Positions 22,571-31,277 of a stretch of 32,870 nt of DNA are shown here, in pieces. The number at the start of each line of letters is the position of its first letter. The first letter of the stretch is position 1. A program made the translations under genes and the position numbers. Source of the DNA: Bacilli bacterium (GTDB taxonomy: Bacteria; Bacillota_I; Bacilli_A; RF39; UBA660); contig JAQVNR010000004.1 in the NCBI GenBank assembly GCA_028703035.1, forward strand, positions 1-32,870. The letters run 5' to 3'. Below the pieces are notes generated by a model. The model ran no database searches, was not told the DNA's origin, and saw only the letters and a program-made list of their open reading frames with translations.

Positions 22571-23173
22571 TTGTCAAGATATACAGGACCAATTTATCGT
22601 AAAAGTCGTCGACTTGGTTTTAGTACTCTAGAAAATGGAAAAGAATTAAGTAGAAAACCATATCCTCCAGGAATTCATGGAACAAGCAGACGTAAAAAAA
22701 CAAGCGAATATGGAATTCAATTACAAGAAAAACAAAAATTAAGATTCATGTATGGACTTACAGAAAAACAATTTGCCCGTACTTTTGAAAAAGCAACTAA
22801 GATGCAAGGAATTACTGGTGAAAATTTATTTAAACTACTTGAAAGTAGACTTGATAATGTTGTCTATCGTATGGGACTAGCTAGCACAAGACGTGCTGCT
22901 AGACAAATTGTTAACCATGGTCACATTTTAGTTAATGGATCAAGTGTTGATATCCCATCTTATACAGTTAAACCAGAATCAATAATTTCTGTTAAAGAAA
23001 AATCTTTAAACCATCCGGCTATTAAACAATCTCTAGAGGCAACTTTAGCAAGACCAGCTTATGTAAATTTCGATGTTAAAAAGATGAGCGGTACATTTAT
23101 AAGATTACCTGAAAGATCGGAACTTAATGCTGATATTAATGAATCGTTAGTAGTAGAATACTATAACAGATAG
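22571..23173 (+). CDS. rpsD: Ribosomal protein S4
   Basis: 200 residues, primary 16S rRNA-binding protein of the small subunit. It begins SRYTGPIYRKSRRLGFS, contains the PYPPGIHG loop, and the S4 RNA-binding domain (LESRLDNVVYRMGLASTRRAARQIVNHGHILVNG). Length is normal. Translation starts at TTG 22571 behind AAAGGAG, a weak start that would help autogenous control. It is a single-gene transcript, with its own promoter and terminator, on the opposite strand from its neighbours. Confidence 0.97.
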   Translation: MSRYTGPIYRKSRRLGFSTLENGKELSRKPYPPGIHGTSRRKKTSEYGIQLQEKQKLRFMYGLTEKQFARTFEKATKMQGITGENLFKLLESRLDNVVYRMGLASTRRAARQIVNHGHILVNGSSVDIPSYTVKPESIISVKEKSLNHPAIKQSLEATLARPAYVNFDVKKMSGTFIRLPERSELNADINESLVVEYYNR

Positions 23174-23201
23174 AAAAACTGAAAAAATTTCAGTTTTTTT
23201 T
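23174..23201 (+). terminator. Terminator of rpsD
   Basis: AAAAACTGAAA-AAA-TTTCAGTTTTT is a perfect 11-bp stem followed by further T residues, directly after the rpsD stop. Confidence 0.9.
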
Positions 23202-23230
23202 GTATTTTAACAGTATCAGCATATTATTAA

Positions 23231-23260
23231 CAAAAAAAAAAGCTTATTAAATATAAACTT
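23231..23260 (-). terminator. Terminator of ileS
   Basis: On the minus strand AGTTTAT-ATTTA-ATAAGCT (7-bp stem with one G-U pair) is followed by nine or more T. It lies just past the ileS stop. Confidence 0.75.
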
Positions 23261-23264
23261 CTTT

Positions 23265-26200
23265 TTATTTAACTTTTTCTATTTCAATAAAAACTTTGTG
23301 ATTATTTATATCTATTGTTTGAATTAGGTCTTCTTTAAAATTAATGCTTAACCCTAAAGTTTCATCTTTAATATATTCTTCAAATTTATTAATCGTTTCT
23401 ATTATTTTTTCACTTGCATTATAATAAATATGGATGCGATCTACTAAATTTAATTTTAGTTCTTTACGAATATTTTGGATTTTACTAACTAACTCTCTAG
23501 CTAAACCTTCTAACAATAATTCTTCAGTTAATGTGGTATTTAAAATTACAAAGTTATTAGCACCCATTCCGACATTTAAACCTTCTTTGGAAGAAATTCT
23601 TATTTCAATCATATCTTCTGAAACTAAAATTTCTTCTTCATCTAAGTTTAATTTTATTTTTTTTCCAGATTGAAGCTTAGTTATTTCATTATCTGTTAAA
23701 TTCTCTAAAAGCATTGCAAAAGTCTTTATTTTAGAACCAAATATTTTGCCTACTTCTTTATAGTTAGGTTTAACTGATAAATTCATATAATTATTTAAAT
23801 TATCAACATAAGTAATTTTTTTAACATTTAACTCTTCTTTTATTAGTTCATCTAATTCGGCAATTATATTTTTGTTTTTTCCATCAAGTAGTATTTCTGA
23901 AAGAGGCTGGCGGACCTTTATTTTAGTTTCTTCTCTAACGTTTCTACCAATACTTATTAAACTTCTTACTAAATCCATTTTAGTTTCTAATGGCTTGTTA
24001 ATTAAGTTTTCATCATATTTAGGAAAATCTGTTAAATGTACTGACTCCTTACCAGTTAACTTTCGATAAATTTCTTCGGTTATAAAAGGAGAAATTGGAG
24101 CGATTAGTTTACATAATCCTATCAGGGTTTCATAAGTAGTTAAGTAAACTGACTGTTTAGAATTATTCAAAGTACTTCCCCAAAAACGATCTCTATTTCT
24201 TCTAATATACCAATTAGATAAATCTTCTGATACAAAATCTGTTGCAAACTTTACTACTTTATGAAGATCATATGCCTCATAAGCATCAGTTACATTCTTA
24301 ATTAGGGTGTTATATTTTGATAGTAACCATCTATCAATATCTTCCCGTATTTTTACTGGAACATCACATTTATCAATATCAATATTATCAATATTTGCAT
24401 ACATTGAGAAAAATGAATAAGTGTTTTTTAGGGGATTAAAGAATTTAGAATAAACTTCTTTTAATCCTTCATAATCAAACTTAAGTGGCATCCAAACAGG
24501 TGATGCATAAAGCAAATAAAATCTAACTACATCTGCTCCATACTCTTCCATTAGAGCAAAAGGTTCAATAATATTGCCTTTACTTTTACTCATTTTCTTA
24601 CCTTCAGAATCAAGCAACAAATCATTTACTAATACATTTTTATATGGAGCTTTACCAGTAATAAAGGTTGATATTAATATCAGTGTGTAAAACCAGCCTC
24701 TTGTTTGATCAATTCCTTCACAAATAAAGTCCGCTGGAAACTGAGTTGCAAAAACTTCTTTATTTTCAAAAGGATAATGGTACTGGGCAAAAGGCATTGA
24801 CCCAGAATCAAACCAACAATCAATTACTTCTGGAACTCTTTTCATTTCTTTAGAACATTTAGGACATTTTAATTTTACTTCATCAATATTTGGCCTATGA
24901 AGTGAAATAGCTTTATCAATTTTAATAGTAGCTTTTTTGATAAGCTCATCTTTTGAGCCTATCATCTCTTCATGACCACAAACACATCTCCATAAAGGAA
25001 GTGGTGTCCCCCAATATCTATTTCGAGATATTGCCCAATCATTCATATTTTCAAGCCAGTTACCAAAACGTTTTTCTCCAACATGAGCAGGAAACCAATT
25101 AACTTTATTATTCTCAGCAATAACCTTATCTTTAATTTTAGTTACTTCTAAATAATAACTAGGTTTAGAATAATATATAAGTGGACTATGACATCTCCAG
25201 CAGTGCGGATAATTATGATTTATTCTTTGCTTTTTAAATAATTTGTCATTTTCTCTTAAATATTTAATTATTTCAATATCTGCATCAAAAACAAGTAAAT
25301 CCTTCCAAGGCCCTTCAGTATATTTTCCAGCCTCATCAACTGGGTTAATAATTGGTAAATTATATTTTCTACCAACTTCATAGTCATCTTGCCCAAAAGC
25401 TGGAGCCATATGCACAATACCAGTCCCGTCTTCCATACTCACGAAAGTAGCATTAGTTACATAAAAAGCTTTTTTAGCTGGATTTATAAATGGAAGAAGT
25501 TGCTGATATTCTTCATACTCTAAATCTTTTCCTAAATAGGTTTCTATTACTTCTGCATGTCCTATTACATTACTTACTAGTTTTTTAGCAACTATAAAAT
25601 TATAGTCACCAGACTTTACCTTAACATATTCTTCTTTGGGATTTACACAAAGGGCAACATTTGCAAGAAGAGTCCAAGGGGTAGTTGTCCAAACTAAAAA
25701 GTAAGCATCTAATTTCTTCGATTTAAAAGGCACTGTTACTGTCTCAACAGTTACATCTTTGTATCCTTGAGCAACTTCATGGCTAGCAAGCCCTGTTCCA
25801 CATCTTGGACAATATGGAAGTATTTTATGCCCTTCATAAAACAAACCTTCATCAAAAAACTTCTTTAAAATCCACCACTCGGTTTCTATATAATTATCAT
25901 GATAAGTTAGATAAGGATTTTTTAAATCAATAAATTGTCCCATTTTAGTTGTTAATTTAGCAAACAAATCTTCATTACGCATCACACTTTCACGACACTT
26001 TTTATTAAATTTAGCAATACCATATTTCTCGATATCATTTTTCGAAGTAAAGCCAAGTTCTTTTTCTACTTCCAGTTCAACTGGAAGACCATGAGTATCC
26101 CAACCAATCTTACGTAAAACTTTATAGCCTTTCATTGTTTTATATTTACAAAAAGAATCTTTTAATAACTTTGCCAGCATATGATGAAGCCCAGGGTATC

Positions 26201-26351
26201 CATTAGCAGTTGCTGGTCCATCATAAAATACAAAATACTTATCACGATTATCAATTGACTTTTGAAAAACATCATTTTTTTCCCAATAATCTGAGTATGA
26301 TGACTCTACCATACTTATTTTTTCTTTACTTAATTCTTCATATTTTTTCAT
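23265..26351 (-). CDS. ileS: Isoleucyl-tRNA synthetase, type 2
   Basis: 1028 residues, class I synthetase for tRNA-Ile. Motifs: the HIGH-type PGLHHML, GWDTHGLPVELEVEKELG, PYCPRCGTGLASHEVAQGYKDV, the editing-domain TTTPWTLLANVAL, and KKMSKSKGN. A C-terminal DUF5915 region is visible (GANNFVILNTTL, LLLEGLARELVSKIQNIRKE). These features place it in the type 2 group, which in other bacteria is poorly inhibited by mupirocin; insensitivity here is inference. There is also a mid-protein zinc-like CPKC pair. AGGAGG lies upstream of the ATG. It is preceded by an isoleucine T-box and forms a single-gene transcript. Confidence 0.96.
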   Translation of the reverse strand: MKKYEELSKEKISMVESSYSDYWEKNDVFQKSIDNRDKYFVFYDGPATANGYPGLHHMLAKLLKDSFCKYKTMKGYKVLRKIGWDTHGLPVELEVEKELGFTSKNDIEKYGIAKFNKKCRESVMRNEDLFAKLTTKMGQFIDLKNPYLTYHDNYIETEWWILKKFFDEGLFYEGHKILPYCPRCGTGLASHEVAQGYKDVTVETVTVPFKSKKLDAYFLVWTTTPWTLLANVALCVNPKEEYVKVKSGDYNFIVAKKLVSNVIGHAEVIETYLGKDLEYEEYQQLLPFINPAKKAFYVTNATFVSMEDGTGIVHMAPAFGQDDYEVGRKYNLPIINPVDEAGKYTEGPWKDLLVFDADIEIIKYLRENDKLFKKQRINHNYPHCWRCHSPLIYYSKPSYYLEVTKIKDKVIAENNKVNWFPAHVGEKRFGNWLENMNDWAISRNRYWGTPLPLWRCVCGHEEMIGSKDELIKKATIKIDKAISLHRPNIDEVKLKCPKCSKEMKRVPEVIDCWFDSGSMPFAQYHYPFENKEVFATQFPADFICEGIDQTRGWFYTLILISTFITGKAPYKNVLVNDLLLDSEGKKMSKSKGNIIEPFALMEEYGADVVRFYLLYASPVWMPLKFDYEGLKEVYSKFFNPLKNTYSFFSMYANIDNIDIDKCDVPVKIREDIDRWLLSKYNTLIKNVTDAYEAYDLHKVVKFATDFVSEDLSNWYIRRNRDRFWGSTLNNSKQSVYLTTYETLIGLCKLIAPISPFITEEIYRKLTGKESVHLTDFPKYDENLINKPLETKMDLVRSLISIGRNVREETKIKVRQPLSEILLDGKNKNIIAELDELIKEELNVKKITYVDNLNNYMNLSVKPNYKEVGKIFGSKIKTFAMLLENLTDNEITKLQSGKKIKLNLDEEEILVSEDMIEIRISSKEGLNVGMGANNFVILNTTLTEELLLEGLARELVSKIQNIRKELKLNLVDRIHIYYNASEKIIETINKFEEYIKDETLGLSINFKEDLIQTIDINNHKVFIEIEKVK

Positions 26352-26369
26352 ATATTCCTCCTATAAATT

Positions 26370-26541
26370 AAAAAAATCATAAACTAAAGGACGAGCAAAT
26401 GCCCGTGGTACCACCTTAATTCATGACTATCATGCTCTTAAACTTCATAACGGAAAGTAACCGATTTTTTAAAAAAATGCATCAGATTAGTGATCTATTA
26501 ATAAATATTATACTTACTTTCACCAAATGTAAACTCTCTTT
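26370..26541 (-). promoter_or_regulatory. T-box riboswitch leader (isoleucine) of ileS
   Basis: On the minus strand Stem I opens AGAGAGTTTAC with GGTGA after it. An isoleucine codon ATC (26492-26494) lies in AATAGATCACTAATC as likely specifier. A CGG/CCG hairpin and a Stem III hairpin CATGATAGTCATG precede the antiterminator AAGGTGGTACCACGGGCA...TGCTCGTCCTTT. A longer hairpin in which CATGAATTAAGG pairs with CCTTTAGTTTATG ends in a T-run and is the likely terminator. Confidence 0.92.
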
Positions 26542-26586
26542 AATAATTTTTTATTAGCCGGCTAATCTTCAAACTGCTTATAAAGA

Positions 26587-26615
26587 ATTATATGCAATTA
26601 TTGCTACTTTGTCAA
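26587..26615 (-). promoter_or_regulatory. Consensus promoter of ileS
   Basis: On the minus strand TTGACA (26610-26615), 17 bases, TATAAT (26587-26592): a perfect sigma-A promoter. A 14-base palindrome (ATTAGCCGGCTAAT, 26553-26566) lies between it and the T-box Stem I. Confidence 0.9.
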
Positions 26616-26643
26616 ATTATTTTATAAGTTAGAATCCTTATTA

Positions 26644-26853
26644 TTAACGAACTTCAATTAAATTACTAATTTCTTTTATATTAGTTAAAAACTCTAATAT
26701 ATCAAAAGCTATAATATCTATATTATTAAAATACTTATAAAGTTTTATTGCGTCAATAACATCGACGTGAATTTTTGGTGCGAAAAATATTGAAAAAGTA
26801 TCCTCTTTAACTTTTTGTTTATATTCTGTTAAGTGTCTTTTAATAGGAATAAT
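26644..26853 (-). pseudogene. C-terminal remnant of a nuclease-like protein
   Basis: An open stretch of about 69 codons without a start, read as IIPIKRHLTEYKQKV, then IFFAPKIHVDVIDAIKLYKY, then IIAFDILEFLTNIKEI, ending TAA at 26644-26646. The APxIHxD segment followed by a hydrophobic strand and LEFL resembles the end of AlwI-type type II restriction endonucleases, but the match is from memory and the piece is short. An in-frame stop lies directly upstream, so the N-terminal part is missing. It sits in the 660-base gap between the ileS leader and the next remnant. Confidence 0.45.
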
Positions 26854-27011
26854 TTAATTATTAATTGATCACATATGTACACTACTTATTTCTATTTTCC
26901 TTTAAAATAATTAAAAAAAAAGCAGCTTTCAGTAAAACATATTTGCTTCTTATATTTAAAATTATAATTGTTTGTTTCTGTTTTAAGTTTTAATATAATA
27001 AATACTTGTAA

Positions 27012-27632
27012 TTAATTTTTTAAGTTTGCAATTGAGACTACTAATACTCCATCTGATCTTTGATAAGAATTTTGTCCCCCATATAGAACCATTAAAAATG
27101 ATGGTTTTCCTTTTATATCAGTATTAATTTTGTTTTTTAATTGCAATAGATTTGTAGCTGCTTCATCAACTTTTTCTTCACCAAGTTTTATTTCTACCGC
27201 GCCCCATCTACCATCATTTAATTCTAGTATCGCATCTATTTCATAACCTTTTTCTTCTCGATAATTAAATATATTACCATCAATACTATCTATATAAATT
27301 CTTAAATCTCGCAAAGCTAAAGCTTCAAATAGAAAACCAAAATAATTAAAATCAGTTAAAATTTTTGCACTTGTTAATCTTAAAGAGGAACAAACCAAGG
27401 AAGTATCAACCAATAATTTTTTATCACTTTTTCTAAGAGCTGTTTTACTTCTAATTGAAGTAGGCCAAGAAGGAATATTTTCAATTATAAATAATTTTTC
27501 TAAAGTGATTTTATAATCTCTAAAGGTATTACTACTAATTTCAATTCCTTCATTGATCATATCTTCCATTATTGTTACATTACTTGCATAAGTTGCAATA
27601 TTTCTTGAATATGATCTTAGAAGAGCATTCAA
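27012..27632 (-). pseudogene. DUF4143 C-terminal half of an AAA-family ATPase, N-terminus missing
   Basis: 206 codons from a weak TTG. The protein reads LLRSYSRNIATYASNVTI, then LLVDTSLVCSSLRLT, FLFEALALRDLRIY, and GRWGAVEIKLGEEKVDEAA, which is the DUF4143 domain with its nuclease-like E-K tail, normally the C-terminal half of an AAA_14 ATPase of about 400 residues. The Walker A and B half is absent: just upstream lies the truB stop and terminator. It has no promoter or ribosome site, so it is probably a dead fragment left by a deletion. It belongs to a different subgroup from the broken ATPase at 14889-15924. Confidence 0.75.
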
Positions 27633-27668
27633 ATAAAAACAGCAATATTTAATAAAACATAACTGCTG
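27630..27668 (-). terminator. Terminator of the rimP-truB operon
   Basis: On the minus strand CAGCAGT (27662-27668) pairs with ATTGCTG (27640-27646), followed by TTTTTATTT. It overlaps the last codons of truB and the 5' edge of the ATPase fragment. Confidence 0.7.
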
Positions 27669-28497
27669 GTTTTATTTTCTGAGGATCTTTATCATATTTT
27701 TTATAAAGGGCTATTTCTTTATCTCTTACTACAAATAAAATATAATTATCTATTTCTCTATCTAATATCTGACCGTTTTTTACTTTATATAGCATTTTTG
27801 GATCTATTTCTTCTTTTGGATAATCTTTTAATATTTCTATTACATTATAGAAGTAATGTTTATTATATAAAACATCATCTAAGGAAGATGCATTATCTAT
27901 TTTAAAATTACCCAAAGAAGTTCTTCTAAGTTCAGTAAGTGTTGCAACTGTTCCAAGTGATGCACCAATATCTCTTACTAAACCACGAATATAAGTTCCT
28001 TTAGATACTTTAGTTTTAATTTTAATAATATCTTTGTCAATAGATAAAAGTTTTAAATCATATATAGTAACGTCTCTTTTAGGGAGCTCTACTTCTTCAT
28101 TGCATCTAGCATATTCATATAATTTTTTACCCATAACTTTGACTGCTGAGTATATAGGAACTTCTTGACTATAGGTTTTAATATATGATTTTAATGTTTT
28201 CTTGATTTCTGTTTCTTTAATATTTACTTTTTCTTCGATTAATATATTGCCTGTAATATCTAAAGTATCAGTTAAAACTCCTAATTTAAAAGTAGCTATA
28301 TATTCTTTATCTTGATTAGTTAATATATTAGATAGTTTAGTTGCTCTACCAATTAAACATACTAAAACGCCAGTTGCCATTGGATCTAGTGTGCCAGTAT
28401 GACCTATTTCTTTTGTTTCTAATATCTGATTTAATCTATTAACTACATCTCTGCTAGTAATACCAGCTGGTTTATCAATAACTATCGCACCATTCAT
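27649..28497 (-). CDS. truB: tRNA pseudouridine(55) synthase
   Basis: 282 residues. TruB makes pseudouridine 55 in the T-loop of tRNAs. It starts MNGAIVIDKPAGITSRDVV, has the catalytic GHTGTLDPMATGVL (Asp at about residue 38), SAVKVMGKKLYEYAR, and SKGTYIRGLVRDIGASLG. The C-terminal part is short, with a reduced PUA-like region. It is last in the rimP-nusA-ylxR-infB-rbfA-truB operon. Confidence 0.96.
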   Translation of the reverse strand: MNGAIVIDKPAGITSRDVVNRLNQILETKEIGHTGTLDPMATGVLVCLIGRATKLSNILTNQDKEYIATFKLGVLTDTLDITGNILIEEKVNIKETEIKKTLKSYIKTYSQEVPIYSAVKVMGKKLYEYARCNEEVELPKRDVTIYDLKLLSIDKDIIKIKTKVSKGTYIRGLVRDIGASLGTVATLTELRRTSLGNFKIDNASSLDDVLYNKHYFYNVIEILKDYPKEEIDPKMLYKVKNGQILDREIDNYILFVVRDKEIALYKKYDKDPQKIKPAVMFY

Positions 28498-28566
28498 TTT
28501 ATTTACCCTTCTTTAACCTACTAAGTAATTCTTATTAGTTGTTTTTTTCTTTTTTCCCCAAACCAA

Positions 28567-28905
28567 TTATTTATTTATATCTGCAAGTATCCTTTCGATA
28601 TTAGTACCATATTCAATCGACTTATCAAAGATGAATTTTAATTCCGGTGTATGTCTAATATCAATTCGCTCAGCAAGTTCAGTTCTTAAAAATGAACTTG
28701 CTTTATTTAATTCTTCTTGAACTAAATTTTTATCATAATCACCTAAATAAGTATAATATATTTTAGCAAGACCTAAATCAGAAGTTACGTCAGTGGCAGT
28801 TATTGTAACAGTTTTTAGTATTTCTGATTTGGCTTTATCTAGAATAATTTCTGATAATTCTTTTACAATTTGTGAACCTATTCGTTCTGTTTTTATTTTA
28901 CTCAT
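28567..28905 (-). CDS. rbfA: Ribosome-binding factor A
   Basis: 112 residues, a KH-like factor that binds the immature 30S subunit and helps 16S rRNA 5' end maturation. Signature parts are RIGSQIVKELSEIIL near the start, VTSDLGLAKIYYTYLG, and RIDIRHTPELKFIFDKSIEYG near the end. Its ATG overlaps the infB stop by 4 bases. Confidence 0.95.
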   Translation of the reverse strand: MSKIKTERIGSQIVKELSEIILDKAKSEILKTVTITATDVTSDLGLAKIYYTYLGDYDKNLVQEELNKASSFLRTELAERIDIRHTPELKFIFDKSIEYGTNIERILADINK

Positions 28906-31007
28906 CTTTTTATTTCAACCTCTTCATAAGTTTCAAAGACATCTTTTTCTTTAATATTATTATAATTATCTAAAGTTATACCACATTCAAAACCTTGTTT
29001 TACTTCTTTAACAGTATCTTTTTCTCTTTGAATAGAAGAAATTTTACCATCATGAATAATGACTCCGTCTCTTATAATTCTTACATTAGATTGATTTTTA
29101 ATTATTCCACTAGTTACCATAACTCCAGCAATACTTCCAACTTTGCTAAATTTAAATAATTGCCGAACCTCAGCAGTTCCCATAATTTTTTCTTCAAATT
29201 CTGGGTCAAGTAAACCTTTCATAGCAAGTTCCATCTCTTCAACTAGTTTATAGATTACTTGATATAATCTTATTTCGACATTGTATTCTTTAGCAACATC
29301 TTTAGTAATAGAGACAGGTGAAACATTAAAACCAATCACTAATGCATCTGATGCATTAGCAAGAACAATATCGCTTTCAGTTATTGTTCCGATACCTGAT
29401 CTAATTACTTTTATTTTTGCGCCTGCAATATCTATTTTTTCTAAAGCATTTTTTACAGCTTCTTCAGAGCCTCTAACATCACATTTTAAAACAACGTTTA
29501 TTTCTTTGATTCCACATTTTATTTTTTCGAACATATCTTCAAAAGTTAGAGGAATATTTTGGCATCTTTTTTCTTTGCTTTGAACTAATCTTTTTGCCGC
29601 AACATCGCGTGCTGATTTTTCAAGTTCAAAAGCCATAAATTTATCTCCAGCTTCTGGATTTGCATTTAATCCCGTAATTTCAACTGGAGTAGAAGGTCCT
29701 CCCTCAACAATATCTCTACCTTGATCATCTTTTAAGGTTCTTACTTTACCATGAGTTGACCCAACAACTACTGGATCTCCTAATCTAAGAGTTCCATTTT
29801 GAATCAGTAGTGTTGCAACGCCTCCAATATTTTTATCAATCCGCGACTCGATAACTGTTCCAACCGCATAGCGATTTGGATTAGCTTTTAACTCTCCTAC
29901 CTCAGCAATTACTAAAAGTGTTGCAAGAAGCTTATCAATTCCCTCGCCTGTGTGAGCACTGATATTAACAAATGGGATATTTCCTCCCCAAGCTTCAGGA
30001 TTTAAATTAAGAGCAGCAAGCTCTTGCATAACTTTTTCAGGATTTGCCTCAGGTTTATCAATTTTATTGATTGCAACAACGATTGGAACATTTGCTGATA
30101 GTGCATGATCGATTGCTTCTTCGGTTTGGGGCATTACCCCATCATCAGCTGCGACAATTATAATAACAATATCTGTAACACTTGCTCCTCTTGCCCGCAT
30201 TTCCGTAAATGCCGCGTGACCTGGAGTATCAATAAATGTTAATATCTCCCCATTATAAGACGTTTGGTATGCTCCAATTGCTTGAGTGATTCCTCCTGCT
30301 TCACATGATGCCACACTTGCACATCTTATATAATCAAGTAGTGATGTTTTACCATGATCAACATGTCCCATAACTGTTATAACTGGTGGTCTTTTAACTA
30401 AATCTTCATCACTATCAACAATCTCATATTCTTCAAAATTAGAAATATCTTGGCTTGCTTCTTTTTTTAAAACTTTTTTATAATCAACAACAATTATTTC
30501 CGCTGTTTCAAAATCAATTGGTTGATTTTGATTAATCATTAGTCCTAAGCCAATCAACTTTTTAATTACTTCTGCACTTCCTACTTGCAGGCTATCAGCA
30601 AAATCTTTAACCGTCATTCCTTCTCTATAAAGAACAACATCACTGCTAGTTTCAACATTTCCCATTAGCTTAGTCTTATTTTTATACATAGCTTTTCTTT
30701 TCTTTGTATAATCACTAGTTTCTTTAACTTGAAATTTTTTCTTTAATTTTTGTTTTCTTTCAGAATCATCTTTAATATAACTAGATTCTTTTAATATTTC
30801 TTCAACAGCATCATCTAGTACATCATTATCCTCATGGGTTGCATCCGTATCGGTGCTGATAAGGTTCATAGAATTATCTAAAACAATAATATCATCATCT
30901 TCTAAAAGATCACTACTTTCTGTTTTTTTAATTCCCAGTTCTTTACACTTGCTTATTACTTCTTGAACTGTATAGCCCATCTCAGTTGCATATTCTTGTA
31001 TACTCAT
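28902..31007 (-). CDS. infB: Translation initiation factor IF-2
   Basis: 701 residues, the GTPase that places initiator tRNA on the ribosome. The N-terminus has two small IF2_N-type segments (SIQEYATEMGYTVQEVISKCKELG and MTVKDFADSLQVGSAEVIKKLI) joined by a short acidic linker, so it is a compact form. The GTPase motifs are VMGHVDHGKTSLLD, FIDTPGHAAF and VAINKIDKP, followed by domains II, III and IV (FKFSKVGSIAGVMVTSG). A GGTGGTG ribosome site precedes the ATG. In Bacillus two more genes, ylxQ and ylxP, flank infB; both are absent here. Confidence 0.96.
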   Translation of the reverse strand: MSIQEYATEMGYTVQEVISKCKELGIKKTESSDLLEDDDIIVLDNSMNLISTDTDATHEDNDVLDDAVEEILKESSYIKDDSERKQKLKKKFQVKETSDYTKKRKAMYKNKTKLMGNVETSSDVVLYREGMTVKDFADSLQVGSAEVIKKLIGLGLMINQNQPIDFETAEIIVVDYKKVLKKEASQDISNFEEYEIVDSDEDLVKRPPVITVMGHVDHGKTSLLDYIRCASVASCEAGGITQAIGAYQTSYNGEILTFIDTPGHAAFTEMRARGASVTDIVIIIVAADDGVMPQTEEAIDHALSANVPIVVAINKIDKPEANPEKVMQELAALNLNPEAWGGNIPFVNISAHTGEGIDKLLATLLVIAEVGELKANPNRYAVGTVIESRIDKNIGGVATLLIQNGTLRLGDPVVVGSTHGKVRTLKDDQGRDIVEGGPSTPVEITGLNANPEAGDKFMAFELEKSARDVAAKRLVQSKEKRCQNIPLTFEDMFEKIKCGIKEINVVLKCDVRGSEEAVKNALEKIDIAGAKIKVIRSGIGTITESDIVLANASDALVIGFNVSPVSITKDVAKEYNVEIRLYQVIYKLVEEMELAMKGLLDPEFEEKIMGTAEVRQLFKFSKVGSIAGVMVTSGIIKNQSNVRIIRDGVIIHDGKISSIQREKDTVKEVKQGFECGITLDNYNNIKEKDVFETYEEVEIKR

Positions 31008-31025
31008 TTAAGAGCACCACCTTTC

Positions 31026-31277
31026 TTAATCTATCATCTTTAATAACTCATCATATATCAAGACATTTACATCAGTTTCAAATACTCTATTTAAGACTTT
31101 AGTATTTTTTGCTTTATTTATTACTTCAATATCTTTTTTTAAATAGCACCCTTTACCATTTAGTTTACCTGATAAGTCTATTTTTATTTCATTTTCATTC
31201 ATTACTATTCTAATTAAGTCCTTCTTAGGTAATTTTTCTTTAGTAATAACACACATTCTCATTGGAATTTTTTTCAC
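31026..31277 (-). CDS. rnpM: YlxR/RnpM RNA-binding protein
   Basis: 83 residues of the DUF448 family, now known in Bacillus as RnpM, a modulator of RNase P. Seen: KKIPMRMCVITKEKLPKKDLIRIV at the start and DLSGKLNGKGCYLKKD in the middle, both family marks. It starts with GTG at 31277, sharing one base with the nusA stop (TAGTG), with GAAGGAAA upstream. Confidence 0.92.
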   Translation of the reverse strand: MKKIPMRMCVITKEKLPKKDLIRIVMNENEIKIDLSGKLNGKGCYLKKDIEVINKAKNTKVLNRVFETDVNVLIYDELLKMID

